DNA of 15,369 bases from NCBI GenBank assembly GCA_937928195.1, contig CALEYZ010000064.1, forward strand, positions 1 through 15,369, given 5' to 3'. The notes beneath the pieces are model-generated. The model had not been told where the DNA came from. It was given only the letters and a program-made list of their open reading frames with translations, and made no database searches. Of the stretch, positions 1 through 6,643 are shown piece after piece; position 1 is the first letter of the stretch, and each line of letters opens with the position of its first letter. The position numbers and the translations under genes are program-made. This stretch comes from an uncultured Limnohabitans sp. (GTDB lineage Bacteria > Pseudomonadota > Gammaproteobacteria > Burkholderiales > Burkholderiaceae_C).

Positions 1-436
1 CGCGTGTGCCTTCGGGCAGTGCGAAGAAGGTGCTGTCGTCTGCCACGCGAATGTGGCAAGCGCTGGCCAATTCCAAACCGCCACCAACCACGGCCCCATG
101 CAAGGCTGCAATGACGGGCACACGGCCCAATTGAACGGCATCCAAAGCCACGTGCCAGCTGCGGGAGTGGTGCACGCCTTGACCGGCGTCGCGCTCTTTC
201 AACTCAGACAAATCCAAACCGGCGCAGAAATGATCACCTTCACCGTAAACCACCGCTGACTTGGCTTCTTCAGGGAGGTTTTGAAAGACGTCGCGCAAAG
301 CTTCAATCAAGCCATCGTTGAGCGCATTGCGTTTGGTAGGGCGGCTCAAGCGCACCATGGCCACAGCCCCCTTCATCTCGAAGTGGATGCCGTTGGTTTC
401 TGCACGTTGCAACAAAGGATGAAGATTTTGAGTCAT
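1..436 (-). CDS. Enoyl-CoA hydratase/isomerase (crotonase) family protein, 3' end outside window
   Basis: Crotonase-fold enzyme acting on acyl-CoA thioesters in the cytoplasm, usually hydrating or isomerising an enoyl-CoA in beta-oxidation or aromatic/fatty acid breakdown. Reading from the ATG at 436-434, 145 residues are visible. They include NALND (37-41), the oxyanion-hole segment FCAGLDL (70-76), and HGAVVGGGLELA (113-124). Glu122 and Glu142 (in FALPEG) match the two catalytic glutamates of classical enoyl-CoA hydratase, so a hydratase activity is plausible. The C-terminal 100 or so residues lie beyond position 1. The gene is divergent from the amidohydrolase at 564 and may share control with it. 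The substrate cannot be read from the sequence; feruloyl-CoA hydratase/lyase belongs to the same fold but nothing specific to it was recognised. Confidence 0.9.
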   Translation of the reverse strand, partial: MTQNLHPLLQRAETNGIHFEMKGAVAMVRLSRPTKRNALNDGLIEALRDVFQNLPEEAKSAVVYGEGDHFCAGLDLSELKERDAGQGVHHSRSWHVALDAVQLGRVPVIAALHGAVVGGGLELASACHIRVADDSTFFALPEGTR

Positions 437-455
437 GATGGCGGGTCCAAATCGG

Positions 456-473
456 CCTTGCTGTTTGGCAAGG
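456..473 (-). other. Small hairpin in the 5' leader of the crotonase gene
   Basis: CCTTGC and GCAAGG form a perfect 6-bp inverted repeat around a 6-nt loop, 20 bp upstream of the crotonase ATG. It could be an RNA hairpin in the leader or a protein binding site. There is no T-tract on either strand, so it is not read as a terminator. Confidence 0.35.
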
Positions 474-478
474 GGTTG

Positions 479-507
479 TTAAAAAGGTTATTATCAATAA
501 CTATATT
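479..507 (+). promoter_or_regulatory. Candidate promoter of the amidohydrolase gene
   Basis: TTAAAA (479-484, 4/6 to the -35 consensus) and TATATT (502-507, 5/6 to the -10 consensus) are separated by 17 bp, placing a start site near 514 and giving a leader of about 50 nt. The stretch is much more AT-rich than its surroundings. On the other strand GATAAT (495-490) could serve as a -10 for the crotonase gene, but no good -35 goes with it. Predicted by eye only. Confidence 0.4.
487..501. promoter_or_regulatory. Palindromic operator candidate GTTATT-ATC-AATAAC
   Basis: A perfect inverted repeat with 6-bp arms and a 3-bp centre fills the spacer of the candidate amidohydrolase promoter and overlaps a possible -10 for the divergent crotonase gene. 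Short AT-rich palindromes in this position are typical of MarR- or TetR-type repressor sites. No regulator gene is present in the window, so the binding protein is unknown. Confidence 0.45.
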
Positions 508-510
508 GTC

Positions 511-528
511 TTGCCATGTGCAGGCAAT
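511..528 (+). promoter_or_regulatory. Leader motif TTGCCATGTGCAGGCAAT, copy 1
   Basis: This 18-mer matches 7652-7669 upstream of the ABC transporter binding protein at 15 of 18 positions, with the last 12 bases identical (TGTGCAGGCAAT). Here it also forms an inverted repeat TTGCC-N7-GGCAA, and it sits at the predicted transcription start 35 bp before the amidohydrolase ATG. It may be a binding site for a shared regulator. Confidence 0.3.
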
Positions 529-563
529 AAACACAGGGTTTTCCCGTATTTTTGAAAGAATTT

Positions 564-1427
564 ATGAACCACCAAGACCTGATTGCCATTGACATTCACA
601 CCCACGCCGAGGTGAGTTGCTGGAACCCGTTTGACAACTACGGCGAAGAATACGACCGTGCCGCTGACAAATTTTTTGGCAGCAACCGCCGCCCGACCAT
701 TGACGAAACCGTGGCGTACTACCGCGAGCGAAAAATTGGTTTGGTGATGTTCACGGTTGACAGCGAATCCCAGTTGGGCCGTCGCCGCATTCCCAATGAA
801 GAAATTGCCAAGGCAGCGCGCGACAACAGCGACATGATGATTGCGTTTGCCAGCATCGATCCACACAAAGGCAAGATGGGTGCGCGCGAAGCTGAACGGC
901 TCATCAAGGAAGAGGGCATCAAGGGCTTCAAGTTTCACCCGACGGTGCAGGGCTACCACCCCTACGACAAAATGGCTTGGCCCATTTACGAGGTGATCAA
1001 CGAACACAAATTGCCCGCCATTTTTCACACCGGCCACAGCGGGATTGGTTCTGGCATGCGCTGCGGCGGTGGCTTGCGTTTGGCCTACAGCAACCCCATG
1101 CACCTGGACGACGTGGCCATCGATTTTCCTGACATGCAAATTGTGATGGCACACCCCAGCTTCCCATGGCAAGACGAAGCCCTGAGTGTGGCCACGCACA
1201 AGCCCAATGTCTGGATTGATTTGTCGGGCTGGAGCCCCAAGTACTTTCCGAAGCAACTGGTGCAGTACGCCAACACCTTGTTGAAAGACCGCATTCTGTT
1301 TGGCAGCGATTACCCCCTCATCACACCCGAGCGATGGATGAAGGATTTTGAAGTGGCTGGTTTCAAACCCGAGGTGATGCCCGGGATTTTGAAAGACAAC
1401 GCCGTGCGATTGCTCGGCTTGAAATAA
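564..1427 (+). CDS. Amidohydrolase-2 family metal-dependent hydrolase/decarboxylase
   Basis: A 287-residue TIM-barrel enzyme of the amidohydrolase superfamily, ACMSD-like branch (PF04909 type), whose members hydrolyse or decarboxylate small, often aromatic-derived carboxylic acids. Visible metal-site residues are His12 and His14 in DIHTH, His155 in IFHTGHSG, His197 in VMAHPSFPW and Asp249 in LFGSDYP; GFKFHP (121-126) is the usual strand motif between them. No signal peptide, so cytoplasmic. The ATG at 564 is preferred over the in-frame TTG at 552 because GAAAGAA just upstream can act as ribosome binding site and the family begins close to DIHTH. It is transcribed away from the crotonase gene and ends 1 bp from the convergent peptidase stop. 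The substrate is not identifiable; 4-oxalomesaconate hydratase and ACMSD are relatives, but neither is supported specifically. Confidence 0.9.
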   Translation: MNHQDLIAIDIHTHAEVSCWNPFDNYGEEYDRAADKFFGSNRRPTIDETVAYYRERKIGLVMFTVDSESQLGRRRIPNEEIAKAARDNSDMMIAFASIDPHKGKMGAREAERLIKEEGIKGFKFHPTVQGYHPYDKMAWPIYEVINEHKLPAIFHTGHSGIGSGMRCGGGLRLAYSNPMHLDDVAIDFPDMQIVMAHPSFPWQDEALSVATHKPNVWIDLSGWSPKYFPKQLVQYANTLLKDRILFGSDYPLITPERWMKDFEVAGFKPEVMPGILKDNAVRLLGLK

Positions 1428-1428
1428 G

Positions 1429-3153
1429 TTATGTCAAAGTAAGGGAGGTTCTGACAGTGCCGGCCCTTGCGGCATGCGCTGTCAGGTTCAGCACTGTGCC
1501 TGCGGGCGCTTCCACAATCCATTCGTTCAAGGCCCGATCGCCTGTGATGGTTTTGTTTGGCAAAAACGCTTGCAGTGAATTGTTGGCGGCATGGCCTTCT
1601 AACTGTGGACCTTCCATGCGGGGCTTGCCCATGCGCAATTGCGCCCCAGCAGGCAACTCAATTTCAAACATGCAGGGTCGCGCTGCTTTTCGCTCCAGTG
1701 CACGCTTGGTGACATAGCTGGGCAAGTAGCCGGCATTGCCCACAGCCATCTGAACGCGCCACTGACCCTTGCCTAAGTTTTCTGCTTTGGCATGCAGCAA
1801 TTCGAGTTTGGGCAAGGTGAGCGCAATTTGATTCAACCACGCAGGGAAACGCGCCGCTTCGCGCTCGCGCAAATGTGCCGGTGGATTGCGCCAATAGTTC
1901 ATGCGGTCCCAACCGCCCAATTCCACGGCACCCAAGTCGGGGTGTTGGTACGGGTACCAATCCACGTGCGCCTTGCCGCCACAGACCTCATCGCTCCACT
2001 TGAGCAGCTTGATGTCGTCTTCAGGTGGATGGTCACGGTACCAGTGAATCCAGTCGTAATCGGTGATGCCGGCTTCTTTGTTGGGGGCCCAAATTTCGAC
2101 CGTCCAAAACAAGGCGCCCAGATGTTCGTACACCCAGTCTTGGGTGCCCGTGATGACTTCTTTGGGGTGGTATTTGAAGTCATGAAAAATGCTGACCGCA
2201 GGGTAACCTGTGAGCTTGCTGCCGATGTCCGACATGCGCTTGATGATCCACAAATCTTCAGGCGTCATGTCGGTGTCGCTTTGCGTTCCCATGGGGCGCA
2301 AAATGACGCCCGAGTGAGTGTGGAAACTCACGGCCGCGCCGATGTTGGGGTGCTTGGCAATGAAGTCCACCATGGCATGCACTTCGGGTTCACTGGTGGG
2401 GTAAGGACCGGCACCCATTTGCTCGTGCTCCTGACGCCAGAAAGATGGGAAGTTGCGGTTCAAATCCAAACCTTCTACATCGCGGTTGGGTTTGATGTTG
2501 ACGCCGTCATAGTGTTGCAAACTGCCTTCAGGCATGACGCGGTAATACTGGCCGCCAAACTCGCCGGGTAAACGCGGGGTGAGCAAGCGAGGCTCATCGG
2601 GGTTGATTTTCCAACCCCCGTGCGGATCGGGGATGCGCATCATCAAAATGCGACCGTCACCGTCCATGTCTTCAATGGTCAAGCCTTCGACGTGCGGCTC
2701 ATCCCACGGATAGGGGCGAGTGGACGAGCGAATGTGGCGCGGTTTGTCGGCCAGGGCCAGCTCGGCGCCGTCTGGGTTCAAGCGGGGCACTAAATAAATC
2801 ACACGCGTACTGAGCAACTCAGTGACTTGTGCATCGTTGCCATCTTTGCTGAGCAACTGGTGCAGCCAATACAGACAGGCGGTGCTGGCCGTCAATTCAG
2901 CTGCATGGATGTTGCCATCCACCCAGAAGGCGGGTTTGTCAATGTCGGCGCCCGTGCTTTTGCGCGTGATCACCAACACCCAGATGGGGCGGTTTTCGTG
3001 GCTGCGGCCCAGTTCGCGCAGCTCGACCAGGTCGGGTCGGGCGTTGGCAAAGTCTTGCAGCAGTTGCGTCAGTTCGGGGTGCTTGTAAAAGCGATCGAAT
3101 TCGGGTGTGGGAAGCTTGGCAGAATGAGCGGTGCCGTGGGCAGCATTGGACAT
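1429..3153 (-). CDS. M14-family zinc carboxypeptidase
   Basis: A 574-residue metallopeptidase of the carboxypeptidase A superfamily. The zinc site reads His83-x-x-Glu86 (NIHAAE) with His278 (SFHTHSG) as third ligand. LDLNRNFP carries the Asn-Arg pair that holds the substrate carboxylate (Arg233), and Glu353 in FWTVEIW is the expected general base, so it looks catalytically intact. The catalytic domain covers roughly residues 30-370; the last 200 residues form a C-terminal extension, probably beta-rich. No clear signal peptide is seen with this start. The ATG at 3153 was chosen because the longer frame, from 3354, overlaps the upstream gene and encodes nothing M14-like. The ribosome binding site there is weak. 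It is the last gene of a minus-strand set of three and stops 1 bp from the opposite amidohydrolase stop. Whether it trims peptides or cleaves another amide is unknown. Confidence 0.9.
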   Translation of the reverse strand: MSNAAHGTAHSAKLPTPEFDRFYKHPELTQLLQDFANARPDLVELRELGRSHENRPIWVLVITRKSTGADIDKPAFWVDGNIHAAELTASTACLYWLHQLLSKDGNDAQVTELLSTRVIYLVPRLNPDGAELALADKPRHIRSSTRPYPWDEPHVEGLTIEDMDGDGRILMMRIPDPHGGWKINPDEPRLLTPRLPGEFGGQYYRVMPEGSLQHYDGVNIKPNRDVEGLDLNRNFPSFWRQEHEQMGAGPYPTSEPEVHAMVDFIAKHPNIGAAVSFHTHSGVILRPMGTQSDTDMTPEDLWIIKRMSDIGSKLTGYPAVSIFHDFKYHPKEVITGTQDWVYEHLGALFWTVEIWAPNKEAGITDYDWIHWYRDHPPEDDIKLLKWSDEVCGGKAHVDWYPYQHPDLGAVELGGWDRMNYWRNPPAHLREREAARFPAWLNQIALTLPKLELLHAKAENLGKGQWRVQMAVGNAGYLPSYVTKRALERKAARPCMFEIELPAGAQLRMGKPRMEGPQLEGHAANNSLQAFLPNKTITGDRALNEWIVEAPAGTVLNLTAHAARAGTVRTSLTLT

Positions 3154-3230
3154 GTTGACGAACGTGAAAGCGTTGAACAAGGCCTCAGCATACCAAGCCT
3201 TGAGGGGCTTTTGAAAATTTGTGTGAGACT

Positions 3231-3848
3231 TTACAGAACGCTTGTGAGAATCACGCCCAGGGCGAACAAAGTCAGTGCCACCCAAGTTCGCACGGCCAAC
3301 AAACTGATGATCGGCTTCACAGGAAATACATGTGTTTTTTCGATGGCAGCCCATTTGTGCATGAACTTGTCAGCTTGGTTGGCACGGGTGGCAAAACGCA
3401 CAAAATCACGACGGCTGCGGTAGCGCACCATGGCCACGTAGTGCCATGCGTCTGCGCCTTCAGGCTTGACGAAATCCCCCGATTTGCGGGCCACAAAAAC
3501 AATGATGTTGCCGTAGCGCAGCAAGTCGCCAATGATGGACTTGCCGTAGCGTTTGTCGGCTTCGCGAGGGTCGTCGCTGAAACCCGAGCCTTCAGGGTAG
3601 AGCGCCTTAGACCGGTAGCGCACCAAGTTTTGCATGACAAATTCTTTGCCATCGTCAGAGGCTAAAAGTTGCCGAACGTCTTCGACTTCGTCGTCGTTGT
3701 TGTGGGCTGGGTCGGCGTTTCGAAGTTTGTGCAAGGCCTCTTCAATTTCTGAGGCGGACATGGGCTGCCCGTCGCCGCCGTACCAAAGCCAAAAGGCCAG
3801 GTAAACCAGTGTCAAGCTCACAAAAATGGCAAGTTGCCAGTTGCTCAT
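3231..3848 (-). CDS. Small membrane-anchored protein of unknown function, two terminal TM helices
   Basis: A 205-residue protein with one hydrophobic helix at each end (about residues 5-22 and 183-203) and a soluble middle. The middle contains two similar-looking strands, NLVRYRS and VAMVRYRS, around FVARKSGDF, a pattern that resembles dimeric alpha/beta-barrel proteins of the DUF1330/EthD kind. That resemblance is inference from appearance, not a confident family call. Start ATG at 3848-3846, preceded by GGACG. It lies 21 bp after the ferritin-like hydrolase stop and 77 bp before the M14 peptidase start, so it is probably co-transcribed with both. No catalytic residues were recognised and no function is proposed. 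Confidence 0.8.
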   Translation of the reverse strand: MSNWQLAIFVSLTLVYLAFWLWYGGDGQPMSASEIEEALHKLRNADPAHNNDDEVEDVRQLLASDDGKEFVMQNLVRYRSKALYPEGSGFSDDPREADKRYGKSIIGDLLRYGNIIVFVARKSGDFVKPEGADAWHYVAMVRYRSRRDFVRFATRANQADKFMHKWAAIEKTHVFPVKPIISLLAVRTWVALTLFALGVILTSVL

Positions 3849-3869
3849 GCTGCGTCCATTCGCAAAGTT

Positions 3870-4694
3870 TTAAGCGCCTTGGCCCACCACCTTGAATTGG
3901 TCTTGGTTGTGTGCCAGCCAATCGCGCGACAAGCGGTCGTCTTGTTGGTTGGGGTGGAAGCTGGGTGATTTGTACGCTCGCCATTGCGCCACATTGCCGC
4001 GGAACAAGCCATCTTTGGACAGCAAGAGTTGGTAGCCGCTTTTCCAAGTGCGCAGTTTGAACAGTTGGCGGTCATGCCAAAGGTTGCGAACTGTTTGCCA
4101 CAGCACATCTGACAAGAACTGCACTGTGATGAAGTGGAACAATTTGATGCGCCACTCTTCGCTGCCGCCCAAGGCTTTGTAGATGTCAAACGCGGTGCTG
4201 CGGTGCTCGGATTCTTCGGCGCTGTGCCAGAGCCACATGGTTTTGAGGCGCGCTTCGGTGCCATCGAACACCTCTGGGTGGCGCAGCATCCATTCGGCAA
4301 AGATGGCTGTGAAGTGTTCGGTGGCGGCAGTGGCGCCCACGTGCATTCGAATGTTCATGTCCGCGTTCTTCACAACCCGTGCAGCAGATCGCTTGGCAAT
4401 GATGTTGGGAAACCCCATGGTCTCCAAATGCTCGTTGAACAAAGCATGGATGCGGCGATGGGTGGCCTCTTGGCCGATGAAGCCCTGAACTTCGCTTTTG
4501 AATGGGGCTTGCGCTGATTCGGGCAAGGTTTTGAGACCCGTTCGAACAGAGTCGATGAAGAACTGTTCACCAACCGGAAAGCTCATGGAGAGGGCGTTGA
4601 AAAATGCCGACTTGAACGCATCACCGCCGCACCAATTGGCGGGGAAGGGCGCGCTGAGGTCAATCAACAGTTTACGAACGAGCAATTGCGACAT
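3870..4694 (-). CDS. Predicted metal-dependent hydrolase, ferritin-like diiron family
   Basis: A 274-residue cytoplasmic all-alpha protein resembling the predicted metal-dependent hydrolase family (COG3687/PF10118 type). The metal-site pattern is visible: Glu43, Glu76-A-T-His79 plus His83, Glu126, and Glu160/Glu161 with His164 (WHSAEESEH), the ExxH spacing of ferritin-like dinuclear iron proteins. The ATG at 4694 was chosen over the longer frame from 4820 because AGGAA sits at good distance upstream and the extra 42 residues would come from the promoter region. It is first in a minus-strand set with the two-helix protein and the M14 peptidase, divergent from the acyl-CoA synthetase. The real reaction of this family is poorly defined; an oxygenase-type diiron role is as possible as hydrolysis. 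Confidence 0.85.
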   Translation of the reverse strand: MSQLLVRKLLIDLSAPFPANWCGGDAFKSAFFNALSMSFPVGEQFFIDSVRTGLKTLPESAQAPFKSEVQGFIGQEATHRRIHALFNEHLETMGFPNIIAKRSAARVVKNADMNIRMHVGATAATEHFTAIFAEWMLRHPEVFDGTEARLKTMWLWHSAEESEHRSTAFDIYKALGGSEEWRIKLFHFITVQFLSDVLWQTVRNLWHDRQLFKLRTWKSGYQLLLSKDGLFRGNVAQWRAYKSPSFHPNQQDDRLSRDWLAHNQDQFKVVGQGA

Positions 4695-4717
4695 GGAAAT
4701 TCCTGTAGAGGTGCTTG

Positions 4718-4745
4718 ATTTTAAAGCATTGCAGTCATTTGACCA
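4718..4745 (-). promoter_or_regulatory. Candidate promoter of the ferritin-like hydrolase gene
   Basis: On the minus strand TGGTCA (4745-4740, 4/6 to the -35 consensus) and TAAAAT (4723-4718, 5/6 to the -10 consensus) are 16 bp apart. This predicts a start near 4711 and a leader of about 17 nt that still contains the AGGAA ribosome binding site. Confidence 0.4.
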
Positions 4746-4764
4746 TAAACCACAGACCCCATTG

Positions 4765-4781
4765 GGTATCAGGGAAATACC
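4765..4781. promoter_or_regulatory. Inverted repeat GGTAT-N7-ATACC, activator-site candidate
   Basis: Perfect 5-bp arms separated by 7 bp in the divergent region between the ferritin-like hydrolase and acyl-CoA synthetase genes. Its centre lies about 62 bp upstream of the predicted minus-strand transcription start, a usual place for an activator. The regulator is unknown; it may also act on the acyl-CoA synthetase gene about 140 bp away. Confidence 0.35.
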
Positions 4782-4857
4782 TAGCCAAATAGCCCTCTCT
4801 GCGACGGCCTGGCAGGTCAATTCTCAGCACAATGCCAGCATCCGCATGGATCATTGC

Positions 4858-4871
4858 ATGTGTCTGCACAT
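4858..4871. repeat. Inverted repeat ATGTG-TCTG-CACAT before the acyl-CoA synthetase gene
   Basis: Perfect 5-bp arms around 4 bp, 41 bp upstream of the acyl-CoA synthetase ATG. It may be an operator or leader hairpin, or chance. No convincing sigma-70 promoter for the plus-strand gene was found beside it. Confidence 0.25.
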
Positions 4872-4911
4872 CTCTGCAGAACATCGTCAGAATTTGAATT
4901 GAAAGCACCCC

Positions 4912-6591
4912 ATGAGCACCTCTTCCTTGATTCTGGACCACGTCTACGCCCATGAGAAAACCCGATCTGACCTTGTGTACATGACGCAGCCAATAGGGCA
5001 AGGTCAGGTGATTGACTACACCTGGCGAGAAACCCTGCGTCAGGCCCGTTCGATGGCCGCTTATTTGAAAGCCCACAACTTGGCGCCGGGTGCCAAAGTG
5101 GCCATCTTGTCCAAAAATTGCGCGCACTTCATCATGGCCGAGCTGGCCATCTGGTTGGCGGGCGGCACCACGGTGGCCATCTTCCCAACCGAAGCTGGCG
5201 AAACCATTCGCTATGTGTTGGACCACAGCGAGGCCAGCTTCTTGTTCGTTGGCAAGCTGGACACGTGGCCCTTGCAAGCGCCTTTTGTGCCTGCCCACAT
5301 GCCATGCCTTGCGTTTCCCTTGGCGCCCGACAATGCTTTTACAAAATGGGACGACGTGGTGGCACAGACGCCACCCCTGCAAGGCGACATTGCGCGTGCG
5401 CCCACCGATTTGGCCATGATCATGTACACCTCGGGTTCCACCGGTCAACCCAAAGGCGTGATGCACAGCTTTGAGCGCATCTCGGCTGCCACCGAAGGCA
5501 TTGTGAAAACCTTGAAAGAAACCCTGGGCGACAGAGATGACAACCGCATCTTGTCGTACCTGCCTTTGGCGCACGTGTTTGAACGCGCCTGGGTGGGCGC
5601 CAGTTCTTTGGTGCATGGCAAAACGCATGTGTACTTTGCAGAGGCGCTGGACACGTTTGTGCAAGACTTGAACCGGGCCAAACCGACCATGTTCATTTCG
5701 GTGCCTCGCCTGTGGTTGAAATTTCAACAAGGGGTGTTCAGCAAAATGCCGCCCGCCAAGCTCAATGTTTTGTTAAGCATTCCGTTCCTGGGTGGATTGG
5801 TGCGCAAGAAAATTTTGAAAGGCTTGGGTCTGGACCATGTGATTGTGGCGGGCAGTGGCTCGGCCCCCATCCCAGCAGAGCTCATTACGTGGTATCGAAA
5901 GTTGGGTTTGAACCTGATGGAAGGCTACGCCATGACGGAAGACTTTGCCTACTCGCACAACTCAACAGATGCCATCAATGCACCCGGGTGTGTGGGTGTG
6001 CCGCTTGAAGGCGTTCAGGCGCGCATCAGTCCTGAAGGTGAGATCTTGGTGAAGTCACCCGGTCAAATGGTGGGTTATTACAAACGTCCCGATCTGGACG
6101 CAGAAGCATTCACGCCCGATGGTTTTTTCAAAACGGGCGATCAAGGTCAGCAACGCGCCGATGGCTTGCTCAAAATCACAGGGCGCGTGAAAGAGCTTTT
6201 CAAAACGTCTAAAGGCAAGTACGTGGCGCCTGCGCCGATTGAAAACAAACTCAATGTGCACCCCCTGATTGAAATGAGCATTGTGTCGGGTGTGTCCCAG
6301 CCCTCGGCTTATGCCATGGTGGTGTTGGCGGAAGACATTCGGCCCAAGATGAACGATCCCGAAGTTCGTTCGCAGGTTGAGCAAGAATTGACGGTCTTGC
6401 TAGACCAAGTGAATTCTGAGTTGGCTGATTATGAAAAGCTGCGCATGCTGGTGATTGCCAATGAAGCTTGGTCAATTGAAAACGGGTACCTCACGCCCAC
6501 CATGAAGATCAAACGGAGTCGGATTGAATCTTCGGTGGAAAGCCAAGTGGCATCGTGGTACGAGAAATCTGGCAGCGTGTTCTGGGCGTGA
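4912..6591 (+). CDS. AMP-forming long-chain-type acyl-CoA synthetase
   Basis: A 559-residue adenylate-forming enzyme that activates a carboxylic acid with ATP and CoA to acyl-CoA, AMP and pyrophosphate. Motifs in order: the Thr/Gly-rich ATP loop TSGSTGQPKGV (173-183), YAMTE (339-343), TGD with Asp410, the hinge GRVKELF with Arg425, and LTPTMKIKR near the C-terminus holding the expected catalytic lysine (K532 or K534). TSKGKYVAP and LTPTMKIKR are typical of the long-chain (COG1022, FadD15-like) branch rather than acetate or aryl-CoA ligases, but chain length cannot be assigned. YAMTE replaces the more usual YGxTE. No membrane helix. Start ATG at 4912 with a weak GAAAG ribosome binding site. 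It probably heads a two-gene unit with the flavoprotein 52 bp downstream. An aromatic-acid substrate is possible from context but not supported by motifs. Confidence 0.93.
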   Translation: MSTSSLILDHVYAHEKTRSDLVYMTQPIGQGQVIDYTWRETLRQARSMAAYLKAHNLAPGAKVAILSKNCAHFIMAELAIWLAGGTTVAIFPTEAGETIRYVLDHSEASFLFVGKLDTWPLQAPFVPAHMPCLAFPLAPDNAFTKWDDVVAQTPPLQGDIARAPTDLAMIMYTSGSTGQPKGVMHSFERISAATEGIVKTLKETLGDRDDNRILSYLPLAHVFERAWVGASSLVHGKTHVYFAEALDTFVQDLNRAKPTMFISVPRLWLKFQQGVFSKMPPAKLNVLLSIPFLGGLVRKKILKGLGLDHVIVAGSGSAPIPAELITWYRKLGLNLMEGYAMTEDFAYSHNSTDAINAPGCVGVPLEGVQARISPEGEILVKSPGQMVGYYKRPDLDAEAFTPDGFFKTGDQGQQRADGLLKITGRVKELFKTSKGKYVAPAPIENKLNVHPLIEMSIVSGVSQPSAYAMVVLAEDIRPKMNDPEVRSQVEQELTVLLDQVNSELADYEKLRMLVIANEAWSIENGYLTPTMKIKRSRIESSVESQVASWYEKSGSVFWA

Positions 6592-6624
6592 GCCTGTTGC
6601 AGCAACTAGATCAAACAACAGGCT
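6591..6624 (+). other. Intercistronic hairpin with 9-bp perfect stem
   Basis: AGCCTGTTG (6591-6599) pairs perfectly with CAACAGGCT (6616-6624) around a 16-nt loop and begins at the last base of the synthetase stop codon. Part of the left arm can instead pair with CAAC at 6603-6606 (GTTG-CAG-CAAC), so two hairpins compete. No U-tract follows, so it is not a standard intrinsic terminator; it may protect mRNA ends or tune the next gene. Confidence 0.45.
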
Positions 6625-6643
6625 AATGCCACAAGGAATTTCT

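Noticed and set aside
501..1256. Minus-strand open frame of 251 codons opposite the amidohydrolase
   Set aside because: Its codons mirror those of the real gene; no recognisable protein motif, and the sense frame carries the full metal site.
1792..2571. Plus-strand open frame of 259 codons inside the M14 peptidase
   Set aside because: The minus-strand frame has the HxxE zinc motif and the catalytic Glu; the plus frame is a shadow.
3183..3206. Small inverted repeat AAGCC/GGCTT upstream of the M14 peptidase
   Set aside because: Only 5 bp arms and no T-tract on either strand; not enough to call a terminator.
3156..3354. N-terminal extension of the M14 peptidase from an upstream ATG
   Set aside because: The extra 67 residues overlap the coding region of the upstream two-helix protein and look like no signal peptide or peptidase sequence.
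4735..5730. Minus-strand open frame of 331 codons across the acyl-CoA synthetase 5' half
   Set aside because: It is antisense to a clear adenylate-forming enzyme, rich in His, Gln and Arg as antisense frames of high-GC genes are, and shows no domain.
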